From the NCBI GenBank assembly GCA_002914805.1, contig JXTB01000202.1:237741-301740 (forward strand): 64,000 nucleotides of DNA, written 5' to 3'. This document shows positions 46,641-59,519 of the stretch, in pieces (the first letter of the stretch is position 1; every line of letters starts with the position of its first letter). Source of the stretch: Parasponia andersonii (taxonomy: Eukaryota; Streptophyta; Magnoliopsida; Rosales; Cannabaceae). The translations under genes were made by a program, and so were the position numbers. The notes under the pieces are model-generated. The model had not been told where the DNA came from. It saw only the letters and a list, made by a program, of their open reading frames with translations, and made no database searches.

Positions 46641-47276
46641 AATTACGAAAACTGTAATTAGATTTTGATATCTTAAGACTCAAGGCATAAGATTATTTGA
46701 ATGTTTTATCAAGCTGTGTGTAACAAAGTGTCAAATTAAATAAGAAATAAAGTTTTATTACCTAGTCTCATGTTTGCGCATCTATCTAGTCTCATAAAAT
46801 ATTTTTGTAAGAAGGGAGTATTTGCTGCATTTATTATTTGAGTTCAAAATTTTCATTTAGATTAAGTTGTACACTAGTAAAATTAATTCATGGTCCTGCC
46901 CCTGCTGTGCACACAAATCTGACAATAAGTAACGATGGATTCGGTAAAACGAATCAAATCCATGGTTGCCAATCCACGTATGCATTCAATGCTCATGACC
47001 ATGGACTGCTAGGCTATTATGAATATGGGAGCTTTTTTTTTCTCTTGTTTTTTGAGAGTCAATACCAGAATATAATTGCTCAAATCATCACCAATACATT
47101 CAGACATAAAATAAAGACAATAATCCACCCAGTGAAAAGTACTGCTCTAAATCAAACTTCGCTAACATGTGGGTCATTTTATTTTTCTCACAAGAAATAT
47201 GACTGACATGAACCACGATTAACCTTCCGAATTAATGAAATAACATCACAGCATCAACATGAGGAGAATTAATACC
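46641..47276. other. Intergenic; no gene supported
   Basis: A 122-codon open frame (46838-47206) is the longest feature. Its first 60 residues have mixed composition but no domain, and the end is low in complexity. I see no splice or promoter context for it. Confidence 0.4.
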
Positions 47277-47281
47277 CTGAA

Positions 47282-49545
47282 TGTAATAACCTATTCTTTT
47301 AAAAGGAAAAATGGTCATTTGATCAGAAAAAAAAATTCAGATTATATATATATACATATATATCACACTCTCTCTCCCCTTCGTCCACTCTCTTGATGAC
47401 TCACTCTCTCTCACCTCTCTCTCGTTCTCTCAGCCAAAAGAGGACCAAAGAGCGCCACTGCCACCTCGCCCATCGTCCGGCCAGGCTTGTCACCGGCGAG
47501 CTCCTCCCGTGTCTCCAGGAAGCCGCATTACCCACCCCCAGTCACTGCCGAGAGCCACGTTACCGGAAAATGTCATTTTCGGCCATTTGGAAGTTTTCGT
47601 CACCGGCGACAATTCTGACCGTTTCAAGCTGCATTCTTGGATCGTTGGGTTCGTATCGTCGAGAGGAACTTCAAGGCATATATTTCACGATCCTATTTTT
47701 CTCGGATTGAAAGTTGCCATTTTAGAGTAATTTGAGTTTTGAATTTTAGTTTTTGATCCGACCATTAGATTTCGTTTTTGTTGTCATTTTTAGAATGTAC
47801 TCAGAAAATAGAGAAGTTTGATATATATATATATTGTGTCGTTTGGTGATCGGCATGAAAATCGAGATCAGACACTTGAGATTTTGTCTCGTTTTGTGTG
47901 CCACCGGTTCGGTGAGGACTCTGACCCGAATTGGACAAGTTATATATCTAACCTAGCTATTTTGGGTGCTAGGAATTCAATGAAGAGATCCATTTGTAGA
48001 ATTGAAACTCCGACGAGAAGTTGGTTTTTCGCAAGAGGACGATCGAGAGCGTGGGATTAATTCCCGACCCTCCGAGTAATCATCCAACGGCACCTTGAGC
48101 ATCCAATAGTGTGGTATCGTTATTCTAGTGAGGTAGGGATTCAGTTACCTCTCTTTTACGTCGTTTGTAAATAAAATTTATTTTCTGCAACATATGAGAA
48201 TAAACGTGATTTTATAACTTTTAAATATCTGTGATAGAATTGAATGGTATGATTTATATATTGGATTGCTCTGAGACTTTTCTGATTGCAGGTTATTTTT
48301 GGGTATGTTAAAATAGGGTCGTTATACTACCTATTTTTCTACAAAATTTAATTAACCATTTTATTAAAAAAAACTAGAGCATCATTTGAATTTAAATTCT
48401 GCATGACTACTTTTACACATCAGTTCAGAGTACATATGCCATAGGATCACACATGAGTCCCAGGTTAGCATTATGGGGTTTTTACAGTGTGGCGCTGTAG
48501 CCCCACCGACGGTGAAAGTCCGTGAACCCGCGTGGGGTTTTTCTTCTGATTACCTTCCCATTTGGTAGGTGTAGGTACTGCGGTTGCCCCTCCATATTTG
48601 GTAGGCGACACACGGGTATTCCCTCCGGTTATGGACTAGGTGTCAGGCAGGCTGTATGGCACACGCAGTGCCAATACCCTGATTTCCATTGATAAGAGGT
48701 GGTGAACTCATAGGTATGGGTGAATTTGTATCATGTATTTGTGGACTGATTAGTTTTGAAATATTATGTTTTCCTTACTTCTATATATATGTATGTGCAT
48801 ATGGACTCTCAGTTTTGGATATTTTTATGAATGTATGCACGTATAGTTTTGTAAAGTTATTTTGGATTAAACTAACTATGCAGGGGCCTTCCATCACTAA
48901 AAAGGTATTAATTGAGGTAATAGTTTTCCTACTGAGCTTTCAAGCTCACCCCTTCTCTTTTTCCCCTCTTTTAGGTGATCACTCATTCGAGTCAGTTGTC
49001 TCGATGGCTAAGCAAGTCGCTTTGCTTAGGCTCGTGGTCTTATTTCTCCTTGGGTTGGTACTTTTTTTTGTCTCACTCTTTCTCCGTGTCTAACTGTTTA
49101 GTCAAGTCCATTGAGTCTACTAAGTGAATGTATGAGGATGTATTTACTATTATTTGAGGATTTGGTATATATATGGGACCCTATACCTCCCAAGGAGTAT
49201 ATTTTTAAAATTTTAAGTACTTGGAATTTTGATTAATTCTGTAAACTGATTTTTGGACTTTCCGACTCAAGATTTATAAACTTCATTTTAATCAACACTA
49301 AAGTTTTTATCAAACCAAGTTTTCGTACAAATTAACTATGTTTCATCAAATTTTAATTGGCATATCTCTCTTAATAAATTAAACTAAAGATGCATTCCCT
49401 TTTTATAGAATTTTTAATGAGTCAAGGACTAAAATGAAATATCCAAATACTGAGTTTTCTCCGAATTTTATAAAATTTCTTATTTATATTAATTTATACT
49501 CAAAATTACTAAAAAGTCAAGACCTAAAGATTTTGAATTGTGACA
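47282..49545 (+). mobile_element. Solo LTR, 2.26 kb, TSD CTGAA
   Basis: Starts TGTAATAACC, ends GAATTGTGACA, and is flanked by CTGAA at 47277-47281 and 49546-49550. It shows the same plan as 22529-24668: a GA/CT-rich block, a GC-rich block with CACCGGCGA, then TATCTAACCTAG and a GAATTC-AATG stretch, a paragraph ending in TACTGAGCTTTC, and an AT-rich tail. The two are clearly diverged. No gag or pol lies beside it. Confidence 0.85.
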
Positions 49546-49596
49546 CTGAATCACTAGTAACCAATCACATTTGACATCATGGACTGAAATATTGTT

Positions 49597-49697
49597 CTAC
49601 ACCGTAAGTTGGAGATCCTCATGTACAGCTAATAATTCAGCATCCTCAACACTGAAACAACCTCTTATTTTGCGAGCGAACCCAGTATGGGTTTCAT
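49597..49697 (-). pseudogene. RNase H-like (RVT_3) fragment
   Basis: A 33-codon frame on the minus strand reads GFARKIRGCFSVEDAELLA and ends at TAG. The E-AELLA helix with a preceding GFARK strand is the central part of the RNase H fold in plant RVT_3 proteins and LINEs. The solo LTR starts 50 bp further on, so the rest may have been displaced or lost. Confidence 0.6.
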
Positions 49698-50348
49698 CTT
49701 AAAATAAAACAATTTAAAGTTTAATTTCCGTTTAAAATATCCTTATAATAAGGAAGAAAGATTTCAAATAATAAAAGAATTAATGACCATATTGCAAATT
49801 GGCAAACAATTCAGGGACCAACAGTTCCAATTACCCTTCTCAGCATTAGGCAAAGCCTCCAACTCGTTAATATTCAGAATCATATTGGTTTTCCACTCCT
49901 TTTTTCTTGTGGCTTTATATTAACAGGGATGATTTGGATTTAGATTTTGCGAATTTTGTTTTTAGCCGAGTACTGTCACTCTTCCTATTCTATGTAATAG
50001 TAATATTGCCACTTTGTTCGGATGTGTTCATTCAAAAAAAAAAAAAAAAAAAAGAAGAAGCCCTTATACATGTTGGAAACAGTTGGATGCATGCAAATTA
50101 GGACTATTGTAGTTTACATATTTATACAACAACCGAAAAGCACCATTCTTCATATATTTGAGAATAATATTTCCGAATTAAGTACCTTAAATATTCCGGG
50201 ACCTTATCTTATACAGAAGCACACTAAACATGACAAAAATAAGAATCATGAAAACATGATCTCCTTTTTCATTTCCCCTATGAAACAAGAAGATCATATC
50301 TAATTAGGGAAGGCAAGAAAACGAAGCTGATTAAATAGTTTAACATAT

Positions 50349-53218
50349 TCAAACAAGAGGGACAGCAAAAGATGGTGCAAAATCCACAAACATAACCATA
50401 TTCGATCCTATTAAAATGTACACCACAGAAGCCCAAATTAGTGATAGCACCAGCGTATTAATTCCAGCTCTGCTGATTGCAGCATTTGCATAAGTATTAC
50501 CTCCAGGTATAGCTGTAAAATTAAGATTAAACACGACATCGTTAGTAATATGTAGACATAAAGTATCATAACAAAAATATAGGGCTCGTTTTTATAATAG
50601 AACATTTAATAACTCAACCATGCTTAATTATGCTTGATATGTTCCATTAAAGATTTGTTTTGCCAAGAGTCTTAAAAAAGAGTTTATTTGTCAAAATGCA
50701 TTATTAAAAGGATATCTTTCAGTTAATTTTTTTCACATATACAGAAACATAGTTTAGTCTTATTACTAACTATACTACCCGTATTCTCTTCCAACATTAA
50801 AATTCGAAGTTTAGAATATACATACAAATTTGATATATAAACAACTGTGCCATTCAGAAAAAAAGGGCATATGATTAAGTAATTATGTCACCACTCTTAA
50901 TTAATTTTTCATTATTTATTTCAAATTAAGTAGTATATATTTTTTAAAAAAATAAAATTTAATTAATAATCTCTATTTATTAAAAATTAAGTAACACGTT
51001 AAATTTGAGAGGAACAAAAGATTTGAAAAGAACAAACAGAATAAAAAGAGAAAATGAGAGAAAATGCGTCTCAATTTAGCGCTACTGGTAAAAACTTTAA
51101 AAAGTATTCAACTTATTAATTATGAGGTAACATGTTTTTTAGTTAAATTACATCGTCAATTATGAGGTAACATATAAACGAAGAAGCCCATCAATCACTA
51201 ATTTCCATTTTTCTCTTTCTTTAACATATTAGGCTTAGAAAAGCTCTGCTTAGCATTACTAATCAGAACCAGTAATACTGACTCTTTCGGTTGCTCAAAA
51301 GAGAGGAAAATATTTAAATATGAGAAAAACTTCTCTCTTGAGAAATGTGAAAATGAAATTTAGTTTAAACTAAGGCTATATTTGACCTTGCGTGTCAAGG
51401 CCAGTGCGACTGATGCGGGTATCGAATAGCCATGAAATTACACATAAAACCACTATCTTCAAATGGACATGCTATTAATTGGCAATAATAAAATATGTTT
51501 ATGCATATCTGTCATGTAACTTAATATACTATAGAGAAATTAATATATATATATGTAACAATATATGAATCTATGAATTATTTCTCCCGTTTCACCCGAG
51601 AATTTCAGTTGAGAACCTTAAGATGATTCTTATGAATTTCTTTTATAGATTTATGAATTAATCATTAATTATACCACTATCTAAATTTCAATAGTATATA
51701 GGAATAAGCTAATTTTTATATTAAATGGAAAGACTCAGAGCTTTGATGCATTTCAATCTCAACTGTCCATTAGGTGGACTCTACTCCATTAAAGAACTGA
51801 GATGGGTTGGACATTTGACAATATCCTCTTTTTTATCGATGCTAATCATAGACTCAGTAAATATATATACAACATTGATACTAATGATAAACTCTTATAT
51901 ATATATATTATAAATATATATGTATATATTATTTTATCTGCTTAAAATTAATTATTTACGTCTTTTTATAATAAAAGATAGATAAAAAAATATTGAATAA
52001 TATATTTTTATTTTTATTTTTTTTCAACTATTTTAGTTTTTAAATAATAATCTAACGCTTAACAAAATACTTAAAGAAAAAAACACGAATTCCCCTTTGA
52101 TTTGATTAATATGTCACAACTCATGAATAAATGAACTCTTCTGTGGTTAAGACCAACCCCATTTTCTGCCCCCTCCATCCCAAAAGAAAAATATAAAAAT
52201 AAATAGACGTCTTCAAACGGTGGTGAGTAAGACACGGGGATCAATGAAAATAAGTTTATAAGGATTGGATTATTTCAACTAATAGTTTAACCTATTGAGA
52301 TGGAATCCAAATTAATACCCAAGAAACCCATCTTGTAACAAAGAGGTATCTCTTATTCGAGTTTGCTTAACTGATACATATTAACTATCTTGAACACTTT
52401 CAAGGCTCTGAAAAATGGAGGATGGAGTATTATATATATCCTAAACTAACTTTTTGGTATAGTATATGCATGGTCCTAAAAAAATGGAAACATATATATA
52501 GATATATATATATATCTTAATTTATTAAATTTAGAAAATAACGAAAATAATAAGGGTAGAGAATTTTGTTATTAATTACCTGGGGGTGGACGATGATCAG
52601 ATGCATCGGGAGCCAGGGCTGTGGCAATCGTAGGAGAAAAACGAAAAAGCTAAAAATCAGTTTACACACACATATTTAAGAGTACGTACTCATTATACAC
52701 ATGCTTATATACTAGTGCATTATGTATTTAGTAACAAAATTTACACCATTGAGCCATTATAGGGGGAAAAAGGAAAAAAAAAAAAAAATATTGGAGCAAG
52801 TCGATTAATCATACTAGAAAGTTTTGGAATCAAACTTCAAGAAATTAGGGTTTGGAATTTCGTGGACATATATGTACTTTTATATGTATGTACCTTGGCA
52901 TTCGGAGAGTTCCACTGCAGAGCGACACTCGCTTAGGAGGCGGAGAGCCTGAGTTTGGTTGAGGTGAAAGTATGTGAGCATACTAGGAGTGGTGAGGATG
53001 TTGCACACGCACGGAAGCTCATCATGCACCACTGTTCTCATCACGCTGCAGCACGACTCCGGCGGTTTCGTCGAGTTGAGGAACTCCGAGCACGGTACCA
53101 GCTTCTGCGCGCACACCGGATTCTGTATTGGCGGTCCCGCCAAGCTCGTCATGCTCGCCGCCGCCGCCAAAACCACTGCCACAAGTATCGCCCAGGTGGA
53201 CATCTTTGGCAAACCCAA
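50349..53218 (-). CDS. GPI-anchored non-specific lipid-transfer protein (LTPG), second of a pair
   Basis: Three exons (53218-52894, 52618-52580, 50512-50349) join in frame to 175 aa; both introns are GT-AG and phase 1, exactly as in the LTPG at 36.9-39.5 kb. There is a signal peptide (STWAILVAVVLAAAASM), then eight cysteines in LTP order starting CAQKLVPC with CC and CVC, and a short Pro-rich linker (ALAPDASDHRPPPG) from a 39-nt exon. The third exon gives NAAISRAGINTLVLSLIWAS, a hydrophobic segment, but it runs on for about 30 more residues ending FAPSFAVPLV. An alternative start at 53203 removes five residues and gives a more usual signal peptide. The expected role is apoplastic lipid binding at the plasma membrane; whether the long tail still works as a GPI signal is uncertain. 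Confidence 0.9.
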
Positions 53219-53259
53219 CTTTATGTTTGGCTCTCAAACGTACGTGTTTGATTAATTTG

Positions 53260-55137
53260 TATTTATCTTTGTTGTTTCTAATTTTGGTTATTAGTATTAC
53301 TAGTATTTATACACATCGAAAAACTTTTAGTTTCATAGTGACATACTGACATTATAGTCTTAACTAGTATTTTATGTTCATGTAAACTTTTCGCTTTTCT
53401 TTTTCTTTTACATATGTAAAGATACCTAGTCTTGGCTTGTTCATGACTAGCTAATATTATAACTTTAAAGAAGAAGAACCCTTAAATCGAGACCAGGAGT
53501 ATTTTAACACTGCTTATTAATTATGAATTAAGTTTAAAATTAAGAAGCGTTTAATTGATATACAATCGTTTATAGTTATAGAAATGAGTGTCGCACTTCT
53601 TTTATGAATGAGACATATTATATTGTGCAATATTCTAACAGTGTAAGTTTTTTAGAATCAATGGTACATATCCTGACGTGTTCAAATGAAAAATAATAAT
53701 CAGAGAAGTAACATCATTCATTTTTTTTAATTAAAAAGAAGAAGACCTCGAAAAAAGTTTTAATTAATTAATTAATCAATTGGAATTTTAAAAAGAAATA
53801 GCTATTGATTTACAACACAAGATCCAATAAAATAATTATGTCAGGATTCCCTCACGGGTTTGATTGGTTCCAGCGTTCTTCATTCTCAGAAAAAAACAAA
53901 ATTTGTATTTTTCTTTAGCTTATGCAGTCGATGGATTAATTAAAAGTTATCATAGAAGTTGGTGCTCTGGTATAAGCATGTTACTGACCATGCATATTGT
54001 GGCTCGGGAGCCCTCTGAGCGTGTGATAAACTTTTTGGCAATATTTTTCTTTTCTTTTTTTTTTTTGGATAAAAATATGTTTTTTTAAGGGAATATATTC
54101 CGCAAAGTAAAAATTTTAGGTTACAAGTAAATATAAGTAAAATAATTATAATTTCAAAATTTTTCAAATAAATAGTTGTAAAAATAAATCACAAATACAA
54201 TAAATAGAAAAGAATATGTATAGGTTATTATGACAATCAAACAAATAGTAAAGACTAACATGCTTTAGCCTTCAACGTACGCTCTTGACTGCTATGTTTT
54301 TAGCAGGTTGAACTCTATAAAATCAATATTAATCGAGATTTATGCCTATAAAAAAGGTGAAAAAAATATGTTACTAAAGAAAAAATCTCTAATTTAAAAT
54401 TAATTGAACAAATATAAAATTTACCCAAATGGCAATACTACGTCCAATATAAATATGTGATTATTAAAACAAAAACAAAAACAGAAAAATACAAAGAAAA
54501 AATATGGTACACGAGGAGGAGAAAGAAAGTGAGGAGGAGAGATCGAAGAAGAAAGAGAGAGATTAGGCTCTCTCTCTAGCCTCTATCTATGAGGAGCAGC
54601 ACTGGCTTTGATTGGGAAGAAACACCGGTACAATGAGAGAAAGAGAGAGAGCTGACTGAAGGATAAGGGCGTGCTATGAGCTTTGATTGGGAGGAAGCAC
54701 CGGTACAGTGAGAGCAAAAGGAGATAACTGGCTAAAAGATGAGGTTGTGCTATGATTTTGGAGGAAGCAGGTAGCACAATATTGTGGTCTAAATGTTTAT
54801 TTATTTATTTTTGAGATACGACCGATAAATTTTACGCAAAACTTAATTTGGCCTAAATTGGCATGGCCATGATAATTTTTTTGTATATTAATATTTGTAC
54901 GATTGTTACAACACACCCTATGTTTGAATAATTTTGTGCCTCAGGGTGGCTAAGCAAGTAGTAAAAAGTGGAAGCAATAAAGGTTAATATATATATATAT
55001 ATATGTATATATACTTCTAAATGAAATATGCCTTAAATAATCAAGTATTTCCTTTTCTTTTTTTGCCCCATGATCTCTTTTCTTTTCTTTTTTTTTTTTC
55101 TTTTTTTTTTTTAGTAAATTCGGAAAGTGATAAAATT
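53260..55137. other. Intergenic upstream of the second LTPG
   Basis: AT-rich with one tandem repeat block (54605-54775). The first few hundred bases must hold the LTPG promoter, but no convincing TATA box could be fixed. Confidence 0.45.
54605..54775. repeat. 75-bp tandem repeat, two and a part copies
   Basis: GCTTTGATTGGGA(A/G)GAA followed by CACCGGTACA starts at 54605 and 54680. A shortened third copy (GATTTTGGAGGAAGCAGG) starts near 54754. Preceded by GA-rich sequence. Confidence 0.85.
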
Positions 55138-55150
55138 GAACTCAGTGGAC

Positions 55151-55281
55151 TACCACGAGCCTTCAAGTCGTGTGGCTAAGACACCTTTTAGAGGAGCAAG
55201 AAGTGACGTGTTCAAACCCCATCTTCACCGTTCTTCCACTAACTTGTAACAAATATATCAAAAAAGAAAAAAAAAAAACAA
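55151..55281 (+). mobile_element. SINE-like insertion with A-rich tail and 13-bp TSD
   Basis: The body contains GTGGCTAAGACACC (A-box-like) and GTGTTCAAACCCC (B-box-like, cf. GGTTCGAANCC), spaced as in a tRNA-derived promoter, and ends in an A-rich tail. The flanks GAACTCAGTGGAC (55138-55150) and GAACTCAGTAGGAC (55282-55295) form a direct repeat with a one-base difference. It is too diverged to be a tRNA gene. Confidence 0.75.
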
Positions 55282-57720
55282 GAACTCAGTAGGACCCATT
55301 TTTGACTGAATTAGCACCAAACACTTTTCTTAATTTCCTAATTATCTTGACTTAGTTAAAGCCAAAAATAGATTAATCCAATTCTCATCAAAGTGACTTA
55401 TTAAACATCCTCCATGATGGATACGTACCTACCACTTATGTGTATTCTTTAAAAGTCATTATAAGCCGAGTCTGAATGCATCAAAGAAGAATTTAAAACT
55501 AATCGTGATTTTTAGAAAGTAGAACTCATCACAAGAATGACCAAGCTAGCACAGACACCAGATAAAATTCTACCTCTCACACGGTTAGAATTATTAGAGT
55601 TTTGAGTTATTAGCCGGTTCCCCATGGCACAAGCACAACTACTACTCTACTACTACGTTAACGCGTTGTGCTTTTCAACTGTTTATTAATTAGCCTTTAG
55701 GTAGATTTATGTAGGCATATATTAATTTAACATAGCTCGATATTCTTGAGTACATTTTTGTTAATGTAACTTTTACAATAATAACTAGATTCTCTAAAAA
55801 AAAAAAAAAAATTACATCGATATTATCTATAGACGGTTGAAATGCGTGCGAGACTCAGATGACGATAAAGTGTTACTCTTCGGACTTTGGTTAGCAAAAT
55901 TATAAGTATTTGGACCAAATTAACTCATATGTACTCTATTGAAAATTCAATATTGCATTGTGGAATACAAATTAAGGGGAGAGAGGTAGTATGAGAGATC
56001 ACTGACATTATTTAATTAGTTACCGAAGTTTCCAACTAAAATAATTATCTTCGATTGCTTAATTCTAATCGTGATTAATGCTTTATGGTTAATATTTTTT
56101 GTTTTTGAAGGGAATGCTTAATTTTATATAGATGACTATACATCATGGACACTACTTAATTAGTTAATTATTGTTGTATATCAATTTGACTTTGTTTCTT
56201 CTAATTTTTTTTAAATTAATAAATATGCGTGTGATTTTTATTTTTTGTTTAGTATCATATACATATGGTTTTTTCTATTATTAATTTTAAAATTCTGAAA
56301 GGCCAGCTGGCTAGTAGTGGAATACTTCTTTGGAGAATGCTTATTGCCTTATATACACATGGCTACTATATTGAGCTATTTTCATAATTGCTTGGTACTA
56401 AGGGAACATGTCATAACCTTTACAACTTTTTTTTTTTAAAAAACTAGTTTGTGAAACAAGACAAATCTCGATCGAATTAATAATTAGATATACCCTATTG
56501 GGGCCATCTTATTTTGAGTTTTGAGGAACTAGCTTGAAAAATCTATATAAAGTCTGCTCTAGTATAAATAATTAAGAAGCAACCAAATACAAAAAAGTGC
56601 ATCGAGTAAGAAAGTATAAATATGTTACCCAAAACTCCAAACTATTTAGAAGAAACTAAAATAGTTAAAGATAAAGGAGCAATATGGTCTATTGGTTGAT
56701 TAAAAGACAATCATCTATTTTGTTTCCTTGCCGCAATCAAATTGTACATTTTAGTAGTTGAAGTACTTACCTATATACTGTCTCAAAATTGTTTAGCAGC
56801 CATTTCCTTATCTGTTTTAATATATCATAGTGGGCTACCTTATAAATCCATTAAATTCTAGTAGAGAAAGAGAGAAGAAACTTAGCCCATTGACTAAAGA
56901 TTTTTAATTATTTTTTCCAACTATTTTGCTTGTAATCGTTTTATTTATTTTCCTTTACAGCATAATGCTTATCATTTAAATATAAACAACAGAGCACTAC
57001 TCATTTAAATTTGTTCTTCGCTGGAAGCACCATTATCTATTGGTCCAGTTGACATACTTTTAAAAATATATCAGCTTCATTAACATTTTATTTTAGTTCA
57101 AGAGGAAAAAAACAAATTAAGAGAGCAATAATGATTCTTCTATATTCCCCAGCAGACTCTTCTCTGTTTTTTTTTTTTTTTTTTTAGATTCTTTTCCATC
57201 ATGAGTTAATTTTGCAGTTGAGAAATTTTTTCTGAAAAAAAAATATGGCTGACTAGAAATTATTAAATTGGAGTCACTAGACAATTTGATAAAGACCATT
57301 CAGGTGTTTTTTTTTTTTTTTTCCAGAAATTAGGGTGGGGTCAAATTTTTAAGCTTTATTTTAGTAAATATCCCCTTTTATATATATAACTATGTAACTG
57401 AGCATATGAATCTAGCTACCAATATACTAATATACTAATTTTAAGTGGGACATGTATAAAGATGCCCCATTTTTTAGGCTCCTATTAAATACATATCCCA
57501 TTTTCATTATGTTAACAAATATATCCCTTATTCATTAATTATATTTTTTTAATACCATTTTAGCCCTTAGATAGATTTAATCTTCCATCACCCCCTTCTC
57601 CAGTATGACTCCTTGAACTAATTGTAACATCTTGCCTCCACATCCGTGACATCCGAACAAACCCTTGTAGTTCCTCCACTGTTCCGCCTGGTGCCTCTAA
57701 TCGGCCTACATCCGAACCAT

Positions 57721-57763
57721 CGCCACGTCGGCTGCGTTTATAATCGCCACGTCGGCTGCGTTC
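57721..57763. repeat. 24-bp tandem duplication in a GC-richer island
   Basis: CGCCACGTCGGCTGCGTTTA at 57721 recurs at 57745 with the end changed to TTCA. Confidence 0.85.
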
Positions 57764-58574
57764 ATTTTCCTCGTAAGTAGTTGTCTCTTTTCATGGATTA
57801 AGTTTCATGTGGGACCCGCAAATATGTTATGATCCAACGCTTTCAATTTATAGCGTGCATGTGAATTTTGCTTAATATAACTGATATTTTTTAATTATAT
57901 AATTTGATAAATCAATTATATATACTTGTAAATTAAATTATATATTATTATAAATTAATTTTATATACCTGTAAATTAATTATATATTATGATAAGTGAA
58001 TTTTATATTCTGATAAATGAATTATATACTATAATAAATGAATTATACATATTGATAAATGAAAAATATAAATTATATAATACCGTGAATGAATTATTAT
58101 ATATGATGATAAATTAATTATGCACATGAATATGTTAAATTAACATATTTAGGAGTATAATAATAAAGTATAATTATTAAAAATTAAAAAGAAAATATTT
58201 TGTCAGTAAAATAAAAATGAGATATTCATTAACTAGTTTTGAAAAAAGGTACGTAGCGTAGTTTCCTTAGTTTTTAGTTTATATATTGAGTAAATCAAAT
58301 TTTTTTACTTGGTTTGATGGTTGGTCCATATCCGTTGTGTACCAGTCATTATGCTAGATATTTAGAAAATGAACATTTTAAGTAAAGGGCCTGAAAGTTC
58401 GGATATTTTGATAAGAGTTCATTTCTCTTTTGTTTTACCCAAAAAAAAAAGGAAAAAAAAAATCAAAGAAAGAGATCATTGCATTTTGATACCTTGCATT
58501 TTGCCATTTAATAATCATCAACATTATCTTTCATAATTATAATTTGTGATAAGTATAGATCCTCTATTATTCTT

Positions 58575-58850
58575 TAGGCTCATTTTAAGCAAATATTTAT
58601 TTTTCAAATTTTGTAGCAAAATGACTAGTATATCATTGTATATACTATGGAAAATATGATATATTTAATATAAAAATTAATATACTCATTACATACACAA
58701 AACTTGGTATATAAGTAAATATACTAAGTATTAAAATACATATACTCCATCAATTAACTATAAAAAGGGAAAAGAAAAAAAAGACCTTTGTTAAAACAGT
58801 GTAATAAAATAGACATACACTCTAATATTCCAAAAAAGATTGTTATTTTT
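58575..58850. repeat. Dispersed repeat, copy B (partner at 2930-3135)
   Basis: TTTTGTAGCAAAATGA and GACATACACTCTAATATTCC mirror the order seen at 2930-3135. The copy ends about 170 bp before the start codon of the plastid gene. Confidence 0.5.
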
Positions 58851-59019
58851 CAAAACTATTCAGCTTTTCTGGGCTGAGCTCTGGCATCATTTTCCGGGGG
58901 TTGTGATTCCCGCCAGCAACAACATCTTATTTACGTTTTGTGCCACTTAAATGGATAACAAGAAAAAACGCCCAACAAATTCAGAAGCCAGAGGCTGACG
59001 ATAGCTTCAAACTCTCGTC

Positions 59020-59482
59020 ATGGCCGCCCTTTCAATTGGCCTCGCCACCACTATCCCAGCCGTCCGTACATTTCCTAGACGAACCCACTTCAGACCCTCA
59101 AGAATTTCCTGCATTGGATGGGTACCTCTGCTTCATTTCCATTTCTGAAATTTCATTCCATTTTGCTCTGTCCAATCTTGTTTTTTGTTTTTTTTTGTTT
59201 TTTTTTTTTTTTTTTCTAAATTACCATTTTTGTTCTTCGATGGAAGGACCCAGAAGGCCTACTTGGGCCACCTCAAACGGGCCACATCGCTCGGCGGGAG
59301 TTAAAGAGACGGCTCGAGAAGGACTCCGAAGCTCGGGAAGCTTTCGAACGCCAAGTCCTTGAAGAGAAAGCTCGTCGTGAAGCTCTTCGACAAGTAATTC
59401 CAGAACTGGCTTTTTCGTTTTTTTTTTCGTGAATTTTTTTGTTTTATTTTCGTTTTGGATTCTGGGTGTTGTGTTTTTGATA

Positions 59483-59519
<37 letters not shown>

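Larger units (their letters stand above)
55296..59019. other. AT-rich intergenic DNA; no gene supported
   Basis: Nothing coding is recognised. 57580-57780 is a GC-richer island; on the minus strand it has about 68 codons free of stops but no known domain. 57900-58130 is a degenerate repeat of AATTATATA and GATAAATGAA units. Confidence 0.5.

Noticed and set aside
46838..47206. 122-residue plus-strand protein
   Set aside because: No recognisable domain and the end is low complexity; it sits in transposon-rich intergenic DNA.
47393..48060. Plus-strand genes near 47.4-48.1 kb
   Set aside because: They fall in the GC-rich head of the solo LTR at 47282-49545.
55151..55240. Functional tRNA gene
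   Set aside because: Only box-like promoter motifs are left; no cloverleaf can be drawn and an A-rich tail with a TSD points to a SINE.
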